Below, piece by piece: positions 1-6,947 of a stretch of 64,000 bases of DNA (the stretch's first letter is position 1; each line of letters begins with the position of its first letter). The stretch comes from Bifidobacterium reuteri DSM 23975 (GTDB taxonomy: Bacteria; Actinomycetota; Actinomycetes; Actinomycetales; Bifidobacteriaceae). The stretch is from assembly GCF_000741695.1 (NCBI RefSeq), contig NZ_JGZK01000001.1, forward strand, positions 124,001 through 188,000, read 5' to 3'. The translations under genes were made by a program, and so were the position numbers. A model generated the notes under the pieces. It saw only the letters and a list, made by a program, of their open reading frames with translations. It had not been told where the DNA came from and did no database searches.

Positions 1-18
1 CCGATCGTTTGACGGGTG

Positions 19-94
19 TTCCGGGACAACAGTCCTGTCCCGGAATCGCGGAACTGGCCGAAATGAGCTTCCGGGACACGAAAACCTGTCCCGG
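19..94. repeat. two tandem hairpins with a shared core
   Basis: Two inverted repeats with the same arm follow each other. The first has TTCCGGGACA at 19-28 and its perfect complement at 36-45. The second has CCGGGACA at 71-78 and TGTCCCGG at 87-94. They lie in the gene-free left edge, downstream of the minus-strand membrane protein gene. Neither has a T-run, so they may be repeated hairpins or protein sites rather than simple terminators. Confidence 0.6.
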
Positions 95-166
95 TAGTCG
101 ATATCAATCGATTGATTGCCTTTCCGCGACAGACAATGTGCCCCGGAAACTAAAGAAACACCCAAT

Positions 167-817
167 TCACCGGCATGTCATGGGATGCGACGTATAGACG
201 CTGAGCCGATTGAGGCCGCCCGCGTCGTTCGTGTCGGTAGCGTCGAAAACGGCGGTGTCGCCGGACCATTGCAATGACCAATCGGCGTCCTCGATGATGT
301 CGTAGTCGACGTTTTCGTCGTAATACCAGCCATTGCCTGTATTGCGTAACACCCAGCTGCCTGGATCGTGTATCCAGAACGTACCGCCCGAGGAGCGCAT
401 GCCGCTGTCATCTGTCGAAGTGATCACCATGCAGCCGTCCGGACTTGCCGGCGTCAGCATATGCCACCGCACGGCGATTCCGAACGACATCAGCAAGGTC
501 ATTGGAATCTGCCACAGCACTACAGCAACCACCGTTACGGCAACCAATTTCCGCCAGACGCCGGCTATCGGATGCCTGCCGGCGGCGCGTAGCACTATCA
601 GCGTGGCGATCCACCCGACAATCTCCGCCGCCAGCAGCAACAGCATCACGGTTTCATATTGGATGACGATGCCACCGTCGAACACCCCGAGGAATAGCGG
701 CGGCAGGGTGCAGGCATGCTCCAGACACCCGAACCGCAGGTATGCGACCAGCACCGCCACATGCACGACCGTGAGCGTCGCCGTGCACGCTGGCGCAAAA
801 CGACAGGCATATTTCAT
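167..817 (-). CDS. hypothetical membrane protein
   Basis: This encodes 216 residues that I do not recognise. Three hydrophobic segments are visible, at about residues 10-30, 55-78 and 92-112. They are followed by a polar C-terminal half rich in Asp, Thr and Trp that would lie outside the membrane. No catalytic motif is apparent. The ATG at 817 is preceded by a weak GAGA-type ribosome site. A perfect 15-bp inverted repeat lies just upstream. It is a single gene downstream of pgl on the same strand, 180 bp away, so it could be read through from that operon, but nothing ties it to sugar metabolism. The function is unknown. Confidence 0.65.
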   Translation of the reverse strand: MKYACRFAPACTATLTVVHVAVLVAYLRFGCLEHACTLPPLFLGVFDGGIVIQYETVMLLLLAAEIVGWIATLIVLRAAGRHPIAGVWRKLVAVTVVAVVLWQIPMTLLMSFGIAVRWHMLTPASPDGCMVITSTDDSGMRSSGGTFWIHDPGSWVLRNTGNGWYYDENVDYDIIEDADWSLQWSGDTAVFDATDTNDAGGLNRLSVYTSHPMTCR

Positions 818-829
818 TGGCGTCTCTTT

Positions 830-870
830 CTGCTGCTTTCTGCAGACTGTAGTTTTGCAGAAAGCAGCAG
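830..870. promoter_or_regulatory. perfect inverted repeat upstream of membrane protein gene
   Basis: The 15-nt arms at 830-844 and 856-870 are exact complements around an 11-nt loop. The repeat sits 12 nt before the start at 817 and 128 nt after the pgl stop. With no T-run it is more likely an operator or 5'-UTR hairpin than a classical terminator, although it could also end pgl transcription. Confidence 0.5.
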
Positions 871-997
871 TCGATGTCTGTGCAGTCGATAGCGGTGACG
901 ATTACACAGCCGATGTCTACACCAGCGCGGCAATATTGCGGCAATCTGGAGATGCGTTCTGCCTCTGACCGCTGCCCGGCATCGCGCTGCCAACCGA

Positions 998-1873
998 CTA
1001 CAGCTTCGTCACGGTCTCGTCGGTGGAGAACCAGACGAATTCGTCCACGCCGCCGGCGAACGACGACGGGTACTCCGGATCGCCGGTCAATCCGTCGCCT
1101 TTCGCCGAAGGCGCAGCGAACACGTGCGCCAGGGAATCGGCCTTCCCCGCACCGGCCGAGAAGAACCAGGTGTGACGGGAACGGGCGATCAGCGGCGCGG
1201 TGAGCGATACGCGCAGCGGCGGCATCTTGGGGGAGTGGCTCACCCCGACCGTCAGACGGTCACGCACCAGCACCTCATGGTGCCCAGAGGATGCCGGGAA
1301 CAGCGACGCGTAATGACCGTCCGGTCCCATACCCAGAATCATCAGGTCGATGACCGGCTCGGGGCCGAGTTCAGCAATCAGCTCGGACTCATAGGAGCGG
1401 GCGGCGGCGTCCAGCAACGCGGCGTTCGCGGTATCTGCGGCCTTGCGCGCGGTCTCGTCGTCGCCGGCTGCGGCAGCAGTAGCCGCAGCGATTTCCTCGA
1501 CTGAACGCACATCAGCCGGCATCTCATGGATATTGGATTCCGGCAGTTTGCCCTCAGCTACCAGCTGATCCAGCAGCAGCTGCCGAGCGGCCACAGCGTT
1601 GCGATCCGCGCTGTCGGCCGGCACGAAGCGCTCATCGCTGAACCAGAAATGCACACGCGACCAGTCGATTGAAGCCGCCAGTGGGTCGGAAAGCACCAAT
1701 CCCAGCGGTTTCGCGGCCGAGCCGCCGGACAACGCCACGTCTACGCGCGCCCGCCGCCCGCCGCCGGGCAGACGCTCGACGAGCAGGTCGAGCAGCGTCA
1801 GTACCAAGCGCTGCGCACCGGCCTGAATCATCAGATCGCTATTCGGATAGACGATGAGTCTGCGGTTTGCCAT
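998..1873 (-). CDS. pgl: 6-phosphogluconolactonase
   Basis: This enzyme hydrolyses 6-phosphogluconolactone to 6-phosphogluconate, the second step of the oxidative pentose phosphate pathway, in the cytosol. The protein has 291 residues. The N-terminal ALSGGSAAK phosphate-binding segment and the family signature around GMGPDGHYASLFP are both present, together with the WFSDERFVP motif. It is the last gene of a minus-strand operon after zwf and opcA, 18 nt behind opcA. It is slightly longer than many bacterial Pgl proteins (about 230-260 residues) because of an Ala-rich stretch near residues 130-150. Family assignment is firm. Confidence 0.93.
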   Translation of the reverse strand: MANRRLIVYPNSDLMIQAGAQRLVLTLLDLLVERLPGGGRRARVDVALSGGSAAKPLGLVLSDPLAASIDWSRVHFWFSDERFVPADSADRNAVAARQLLLDQLVAEGKLPESNIHEMPADVRSVEEIAAATAAAAGDDETARKAADTANAALLDAAARSYESELIAELGPEPVIDLMILGMGPDGHYASLFPASSGHHEVLVRDRLTVGVSHSPKMPPLRVSLTAPLIARSRHTWFFSAGAGKADSLAHVFAAPSAKGDGLTGDPEYPSSFAGGVDEFVWFSTDETVTKL

Positions 1874-1891
1874 GTGATGCTCCTTAGCGAA

Positions 1892-2944
1892 TCAGTGCCG
1901 AATCAGATCCCAGCCTTCATTGATGACCTCGGCATACACCTCATCGGGGTCGATGCGGCGCAATTCCTCGGTCAGGCAGTCCTCGATGGTGCGCACCGGC
2001 ACGGAAATCGCCTGCGGGGCCTGGCCGGGCATCGAAATCAATGCCTGGTCCTCATGCGGACGCTCCAACGACACCACGCCATCCGCGCGCGTCAGATACA
2101 CGCCGGTCACGGCTTCAGCGCCATCCACATATTCGACGTCTACATTCACGCCCAGCTTCAGTCGCAGCCATGCGCACAGCAGGTCCATCGGCAGGAACTC
2201 CTTGGGACCGCTCACCTTCACAGCGGTGATCGGCAGGTGCGGCGGCTGGTCGAGCATCGAAGCCAGCAGCCCGCGCCATACGGTCAGGCGGGTCCACGAC
2301 AGGTCGACGTCCTCCGGAGTCCAGTTGCGGCGCAGACGCTCGATGGTGGCTTCGGGGTTATTGGAGCGCATCGCATCGGTAAGGCGGCTGCGGGCCATCG
2401 CGCCCATCAGGTCCTTGGACGGATTGGACGGCGGGTTCGTCGGCCACCACGCCACCACCGGCACATCCGGCACGAGCAGCGGGATGACCATGGTGTCCGG
2501 ATGGTTGATCAGTCCGTTGCGTGGGCGGAGGATGATGATCTCGCCTGCGCCCGCGTCCGCGCCGAAGCGCACCTGGGCGTTCAGGTTCGAGCCGGCCGGC
2601 CCATCGGTCAGGTCAACGGCCGGATTGTCGGTCTTCTCCATCGGCTTGGCGCCGGCATCGGCGGATGTGCCGTTCGCAGTGCCGTCCGCAGCGCCGTCTG
2701 CGGTGTTGGCTCCGGCCTCGGCGTTGTCGCTATGCTCGGTGTCCGGCACGATCGCAATCACGCGGCAGGGGTGCTCGCGGCTGGCGGCATTGGCGACTTC
2801 CAGCGCATGCTCGAGTTCGTTGTCGTCCGTGGCGATCAGCAGCGTCAGCACGCGGCCGGTCGCGGATTCGCCGCGCTCCTCGTGCAGTTGCTCGATCTTA
2901 TGCGCGATTTCGCGCGTACGGGTATTGGGCAGATCGATGATCAT
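1892..2944 (-). CDS. opcA: glucose-6-phosphate dehydrogenase assembly protein OpcA
   Basis: OpcA is an actinobacterial and cyanobacterial protein needed for assembly or activation of glucose-6-phosphate dehydrogenase. The 350-residue protein matches the family in length and in the conserved central region with VPVVAWWPTNPP and the Arg-rich segment that follows. Residues about 70-110 form a low-complexity Ala/Asp/Thr linker. Its ATG overlaps the zwf stop codon in an ATGA arrangement, so the two genes are translationally coupled. Position between zwf and pgl fits the role exactly. Confidence 0.92.
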   Translation of the reverse strand: MIIDLPNTRTREIAHKIEQLHEERGESATGRVLTLLIATDDNELEHALEVANAASREHPCRVIAIVPDTEHSDNAEAGANTADGAADGTANGTSADAGAKPMEKTDNPAVDLTDGPAGSNLNAQVRFGADAGAGEIIILRPRNGLINHPDTMVIPLLVPDVPVVAWWPTNPPSNPSKDLMGAMARSRLTDAMRSNNPEATIERLRRNWTPEDVDLSWTRLTVWRGLLASMLDQPPHLPITAVKVSGPKEFLPMDLLCAWLRLKLGVNVDVEYVDGAEAVTGVYLTRADGVVSLERPHEDQALISMPGQAPQAISVPVRTIEDCLTEELRRIDPDEVYAEVINEGWDLIRH

Positions 2945-4479
2945 GGCATCCTCCAGTGACGGCCTTCGCGCGCCAGCATCTCATCGGCTTCGGCCGGGCC
3001 CCAAGTGCCCGAACGATAGGGCTGCGGCTGGCCGAGCGTGGACCAGAATTCTTCAATCGGATCGAGGATCTCCCAGCTCAGGTTCACCTCTTCGGTGGTC
3101 GGGAACAGCGGCGGATCGCCGAGCAGCACGTCCAGGATCAGTCGCTCATAGGCTTCCGGCGAGTTCTCGGTGAAGGAGCGGCCGTAGCTGAAGTCCATGT
3201 TCACATCACGGACCTCCATCGTGGTGCCGCCCGGCACTTTGGCGCCGAAGCGCATGGTCACGCCTTCGTCCGGCTGCACGCGAATCACGATGGCGTTCTT
3301 GCCGAGTTCGCGCACGGCAGTCTGCTCGAACGGCAGATGCGGCGCGCGCTTGAACACCACGGCGATCTCGGTCACGCGCTTGCCCAGTCGCTTGCCGGTG
3401 CGCAGGTAGAACGGTACGCCGGCCCAACGGCGGGTGTCGATATCAAGTTCGATGGCGGCGTACGTTTCCGTGGTGCTCTTGGGGTCGATGCCCTTTTCCT
3501 CGAGGTATCCGACGACCTCGTGCGAGCCCTGCCATCCCTTGGCGTACTGACCGCGCGCGGTGTGCAGCGAAAGGTCCTTGGGCAGGCGGACCGCGGACAG
3601 CACCTTGGTCTTTTCGGCGGTCAGATCCTTGGCGGTGAAGCTCACCGGCTCCTCCATGGCAGTCAAGGCCATAAGCTGCAGCAGGTGGTTCTGAATCACG
3701 TCGCGTGCGGCGCCGATGCCGTCATAGTAGCCGGCGCGGCCGCCGATGCCGATGTCCTCGGCCATCGTGATCTGCACATGGTCGACGTAGTTCGCGTTCC
3801 AGATCGGCTCGTACATCGCGTTGGCGAAGCGCAGTGCCAGCAGGTTCTGCACGGTTTCCTTGCCGAGGTAATGGTCGATGCGGAACACCGAGCTCGGGTC
3901 GAACACCTCGGAGACCACATGGTCGAGCTCCTTGGCGCTGGCCAGGTCATGGCCGAACGGCTTCTCGATGATCACGCGGCGCCATGCGCCCTCGGAGGAG
4001 CGCGACAGGCCGGAGGCGGCCAGCTGCTTGGCTACGATCGGGAAGGCGCGTGGCGGCACGGACATGTAGAAGGCATGGTTGCCGCGCGTGCCGCGGTCGC
4101 GGTCGAGCTCCTGTACGGTGTCGCTCAGGCGCTCGAAGGCAGCGGGGTCGTCGAAGGTGCCGCGCACGAAGCGGATTCCGGCGGCCAGATTCTTCCAGGT
4201 CGATTCCTTGAACGGTGTGCGGCAATGCGCCTGCACGGCGGTCTTGACGAATTCGATGAAATGCTCTTGCGTCCAGTCGCGGCGGGCGAAGCCGGTCAGG
4301 CCGAAGCTGGGCGGCAGCAGTCCACGGTTGGCGAGGTCGTATACTGCCGGCAGCAGTTTCTTCTGGGCGAGGTCGCCGGTGACGCCGAAGATCACCAGGC
4401 TGCAGGGGCCGGCGATGCGGGGCAGACGCAGGTCGCGCGAGTCGCGCAACGGGTTGCTCCAGTTGGATAGTTCACTCAT
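2941..4479 (-). CDS. zwf: glucose-6-phosphate 1-dehydrogenase
   Basis: This enzyme oxidises glucose 6-phosphate with NADP+ to 6-phosphogluconolactone. The coenzyme fingerprint FGVTGDLAQKK lies near residue 30 and the active-site signature RIDHYLGKE near residue 195. I chose the ATG at 4479 (512 residues, MSELSNW) because it gives the usual family length; the frame stays open upstream to 4806 but that part is compositionally noncoding. No strong ribosome site is visible before 4479. First gene of zwf-opcA-pgl. Bifidobacteria ferment hexoses through the fructose-6-phosphate phosphoketolase shunt, so this branch presumably serves NADPH and pentose supply. No gnd gene is in the window. Confidence 0.95.
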   Translation of the reverse strand: MSELSNWSNPLRDSRDLRLPRIAGPCSLVIFGVTGDLAQKKLLPAVYDLANRGLLPPSFGLTGFARRDWTQEHFIEFVKTAVQAHCRTPFKESTWKNLAAGIRFVRGTFDDPAAFERLSDTVQELDRDRGTRGNHAFYMSVPPRAFPIVAKQLAASGLSRSSEGAWRRVIIEKPFGHDLASAKELDHVVSEVFDPSSVFRIDHYLGKETVQNLLALRFANAMYEPIWNANYVDHVQITMAEDIGIGGRAGYYDGIGAARDVIQNHLLQLMALTAMEEPVSFTAKDLTAEKTKVLSAVRLPKDLSLHTARGQYAKGWQGSHEVVGYLEEKGIDPKSTTETYAAIELDIDTRRWAGVPFYLRTGKRLGKRVTEIAVVFKRAPHLPFEQTAVRELGKNAIVIRVQPDEGVTMRFGAKVPGGTTMEVRDVNMDFSYGRSFTENSPEAYERLILDVLLGDPPLFPTTEEVNLSWEILDPIEEFWSTLGQPQPYRSGTWGPAEADEMLAREGRHWRMP

Positions 4480-4730
4480 GGTTCCAAGGATAGCCCCGAG
4501 CCGGGGGTTTATCGATACAATAGTTGAACAATGGTTGTGAGATGCCGCATATTTCGCTTGCGGCGTGACGGCGGACTGCAGATTGGCGCGGCGTCGAGCG
4601 CAAAGCCGAGCACAAAGCCGAGCACTGATGTTTGGCGGTGCGCTCGGCGGTGCGTGCGCCGGTTGTGGCTGGCTATGCCGGTCAATCTTCCGCGTAGCGT
4701 CAGCTGGAGCGTCAGCTGGAGGCCGGATTT

Positions 4731-4840
4731 GGGGCGAAACATAAGGTTTCAACGTCAACGGTTTATGTTTCGCCCCGTTTTGTATGGCCAAAGTGGGGCG
4801 AAACATAAACCGATAGCGTGAGAAACTTATGTTTCGTCCC
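4731..4840. repeat. four alternating copies of a 14-bp element upstream of zwf
   Basis: GGGGCGAAACATAA occurs at 4731-4744 and 4795-4808. Its complement occurs at 4763-4776 and, with one substitution, at 4827-4840. The copies alternate in orientation at about 32-bp intervals and can fold into two hairpins. They lie in the 944-bp gene-free stretch 4480-5423, about 250 bp upstream of the zwf start. They may be regulator sites or a mobile hairpin repeat; I cannot decide which. Confidence 0.6.
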
Positions 4841-4885
4841 GTTTGAGAGAGTGAAAGCTCTGAAATGGATGTGGTGGGTGTGATG

Positions 4886-5108
4886 CTAGTGGTCTGTCTC
4901 GTAAATAATTGAGGGATTCAGCTTTTTCTCTCCCCCAGTCAGCTTCGCTGACAGCCCTTCCTGCAATTTCGGACGCGCTTCGCGCGCGGCCTGCTGGCTC
5001 GCCTGTCGTCTCGCACGTTGCCTACAAACAGCTCCGCTGTCTGCTTCACGGCAACGTCCCGTCAGAGGGGGCCAGCACCGCTCAACCAATTACGAGATGG
5101 ACCACTAG
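4886..5108. mobile_element. MITE-like dispersed repeat, copy A
   Basis: This 223-bp element starts CTAGTGGTCTGTCTCG and ends GAGATGGACCACTAG, giving imperfect terminal inverted repeats of about 22 bp. Inside are a CAGTCAGC/GCTGAC hairpin block and a long hairpin made by CGTTGCC ... GGCAACG. It encodes no protein. It is oriented opposite to the copies near 34.3 and 54.1 kb. It lies between zwf and the HTH-linked membrane protein gene. Confidence 0.75.
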
Positions 5109-5423
5109 TGGGCATTGGCGGTTTGGCGGTTTGGCGATGGCGACAGTGGCGAGGGTGGTGACAATGGCGAGGGTGGTGACAATGGGAGGCGTGGAGACTT
5201 GCCGCAGTGCCACTTTCATGAAATTCTCAGGTAACGCTTATGGTACGCGCAGAAGAGGGTTGTTTACTGTAATCAGCCGCAAGGCAGCAATAACTGAATC
5301 CCTTTCTTCTTCTCTCTTCTCTTCCTTGGAAGGCCCGGTCCCAACCGCCGGGCCTTCGTCGTTTTCTCGCGGCAGCGGCAGCGGCAAGGGTCTGAAGCCT
5401 ATGCGCGGGGTCGTTTGCGCCGC
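5109..5423. other. gene-free stretch with short tandem repeats
   Basis: I see no gene here. Adjacent short repeats are present (GGCGGTTT twice near 5117-5133, and an 18-bp unit GACAATGGCGAGGGTGGT twice at about 5160-5195). They are followed by a pyrimidine-rich tract and the hairpin at 5330-5356. Confidence 0.5.
5330..5356. terminator. probable terminator hairpin
   Basis: AAGGCCCGG at 5330-5338 pairs with CCGGGCCTT at 5348-5356. It lies downstream of the minus-strand membrane protein gene that ends at 5424. The only T-rich flank is on the plus side, so its direction is uncertain. Confidence 0.45.
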
Positions 5424-6023
5424 TCACAGCTTGTGCTCGTAATACGTCTTGGTCAGTGTTGCGATCAGGATGTGAGCCAGCATGGCAATACCGAGTCCGT
5501 ATGACATGTATCGCAAGGGAGCGGTTTCGAAGATTGCGGCAAGTGTATTACAGATGATCAGCAGGTTCAGGCCAAGTACATAGAAGATACGTGAGTTGGC
5601 GGCTTCTGCCTTCAATGTGATGAGTCGGTCTCGTTCATCACCTTTCTGAAGAGCGATGGTGTTGCCCTTGCAGAAGTATCCGCCTGCGACGCAGCATACT
5701 GCGGCTACTAAGCCCACCGCGGCGGGGCTGACAAATGACTGGAACCGAGCGCCGGACCATCCGAAGCGTATGCCAGCGCCGATAATCGTGATCAGCGCGT
5801 AGATGATCAGCGTCACCGCGGCGCCGAAGAACCGGAATCGGGCTTCCTTCATATCCCGGGCGTTCGGTTTCGGGGTACGAGGTGGGAGGATGGTTCGCTG
5901 CGGCATGCCATTCGGGTTAACGGCCGGCGGTTGTGGCTGTGGATGTGCGTACGGGCGACCGGGCTGATGGTGTCTATGATCGTCTGGTCTGTGGAATGAT
6001 GTGGGATTATTGGCGCTAGACAT
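5424..6023 (-). CDS. membrane protein paired with HTH regulator
   Basis: The 199-residue protein has a Pro/His-rich polar N-terminus (about 55 residues), then four hydrophobic segments at roughly residues 65-85, 95-115, 140-160 and 168-188. I start it at the ATG at 6023 because GAGGAG lies 7 nt upstream; this start overlaps the end of the upstream regulator gene by 8 nt. Small HTH regulators paired with short multi-span membrane proteins are common in Firmicutes and Actinobacteria, where the membrane partner often signals to or is controlled by the regulator. I do not recognise the specific family and assign no function. Confidence 0.75.
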   Translation of the reverse strand: MSSANNPTSFHRPDDHRHHQPGRPYAHPQPQPPAVNPNGMPQRTILPPRTPKPNARDMKEARFRFFGAAVTLIIYALITIIGAGIRFGWSGARFQSFVSPAAVGLVAAVCCVAGGYFCKGNTIALQKGDERDRLITLKAEAANSRIFYVLGLNLLIICNTLAAIFETAPLRYMSYGLGIAMLAHILIATLTKTYYEHKL

Positions 6024-6246
6024 AGCCGTTCTCCTCGTCTTCGAGTTGTTTATTGGTTTCCAGCAGGCACAGATCCTCAACGGTGGTGCCGAACACTCGT
6101 GCTATGCGGTAAGCGAGCATGAGTGAGGGGTTGTATTGCTCCTTCTCGATCGAGATAATCGTGCGCGACGACACGAACACCAGATCGGCAAGTTGCTGTT
6201 GCGTCATACCCGTTGCCATGCGATATTCACGAACCCTGGTCCTCAT
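6016..6246 (-). CDS. small XRE-type HTH transcriptional regulator
   Basis: This 76-residue protein is almost entirely one helix-turn-helix domain: MATGMTQQQLADLVFVSSRTIISIEK is the canonical HTH_3 stretch at residues 10-35. It resembles the compact YgzD/YozG type. It overlaps the next gene by 8 nt, so regulator and membrane protein are made together. Two TGAAG-N4-CTTCA palindromes stand 46-75 nt upstream of the start and are the obvious candidates for autoregulation. No strong ribosome site precedes the ATG at 6246, but the start gives a standard domain boundary. Confidence 0.85.
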   Translation of the reverse strand: MRTRVREYRMATGMTQQQLADLVFVSSRTIISIEKEQYNPSLMLAYRIARVFGTTVEDLCLLETNKQLEDEENGYV

Positions 6247-6291
6247 TGACCCGCATCACCGCCTTCTATGATCGTAACGACGCCGAAGAAC

Positions 6292-6321
6292 TGAAGTTCG
6301 CTTCATGTGAAGCTGACTTCA
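6292..6321. promoter_or_regulatory. tandem palindromic operators for the HTH regulator
   Basis: TGAAGTTCGCTTCA at 6292-6305 and TGAAGCTGACTTCA at 6308-6321 share perfect TGAAG/CTTCA arms around different 4-nt centres, 16 bp apart. They lie directly upstream of the regulator gene. Binding by that regulator is inferred. Confidence 0.55.
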
Positions 6322-6505
6322 TATTATCAGATATGGCAGAGTGCCGCTCATTGTCGAGGCTCGGTCCGTGTCGCCGCGCATACGGTGTCTATGATCCTGA
6401 GGCTGTGTTGCTTCAGGCCGTATTGCTGTCACATGCGCCGGGCTGTTGCTGGGTGGCGACCTATTGATGTGATGCTTTGCTAACTCGATTGTGCGGGGTA
6501 AAGCA

Positions 6506-6543
6506 AAGCCTCGAAACCGTTGGGATTATTGGCTTCGAGGCTT
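6506..6543 (-). terminator. terminator of tRNA-Lys(TTT)
   Basis: AAGCCTCGAA at 6506-6515 pairs with TTCGAGGCTT at 6534-6543. On the minus strand it directly follows the tRNA and leads into a T-containing tail. Confidence 0.6.
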
Positions 6544-6551
6544 GTTCGCGG

Positions 6552-6624
6552 TGCCCCCCGTGGGATTCGAACCCACAACCCACGACTTAAAAGGACGCTG
6601 CTCTAACCGTTGAGCTAGAGGGGC
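6552..6624 (-). tRNA. tRNA-Lys (anticodon TTT)
   Basis: A 73-nt cloverleaf reads on the minus strand. The acceptor arm GCCCCTC pairs with GGGGGGC, the D-arm is GCTC/GAGC, and the T-arm GTGGG-TTCGAAT-CCCAC is complete. The anticodon loop CTTTTAA gives TTT. The discriminator is A and CCA is not encoded. The anticodon stem (GCGTC/GTCGT) has one T-T mismatch. Confidence 0.93.
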
Positions 6625-6771
6625 AACATTTCTAAGATACACATCTGCGCTAGACATGCCAAATCGGCGTTGCGCGTTGTGTGATCCAGTGGTCGATCAT
6701 ATGGGTCACAGACATACCGCCGACGTATCGCACGCCGCAAAGACCGTGTGCGGCAAGCTGCCAACCGCACA

Positions 6772-6895
6772 CTAGTAGTCTGTTTCGTAATTGTCTGAAG
6801 GGTATTGGCCCCCTCTGACGAGGGGGCTGTCAGCGAAGCTGACTGGGGGAGAGAAAAAGCTGAATCCCTCAGCCAATTACGAGACGGACCACTAG
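6772..6895. mobile_element. MITE-like dispersed repeat, copy B (short form)
   Basis: This 124-bp copy keeps both ends and lacks the interior. The left 22 bp (6772-6793) and the complement of the right 22 bp (6874-6895) match at 19 positions. The core retains the GCTGTCAGCG/AAGCTGAC hairpin and GGGGGAGAG. It fills the gap between tRNA-Lys and the dipeptidase gene; nothing else is seen in 6625-6947 apart from the palindrome at 6925. Confidence 0.8.
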
Positions 6896-6924
6896 GAAAC
6901 CAACGTGAGACCGGCGCGCATCCT

Positions 6925-6942
6925 CCACTGGTCCTACAGTGG
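6925..6942. promoter_or_regulatory. palindrome over the dipeptidase start region
   Basis: CCACTG at 6925-6930 and CAGTGG at 6937-6942 are perfect arms around GTCCTA. The site ends 5 nt before the chosen ATG at 6948, where a ribosome site would be expected, so it could hide the start in a hairpin or bind a repressor. Confidence 0.4.
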
Positions 6943-6947
6943 TCGGC

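Noticed and set aside
4480..4806. N-terminal extension of zwf to a start at 4806
   Set aside because: The extra 109 residues are low-complexity and Arg/Pro-rich, and homologues start near MSELSNW.
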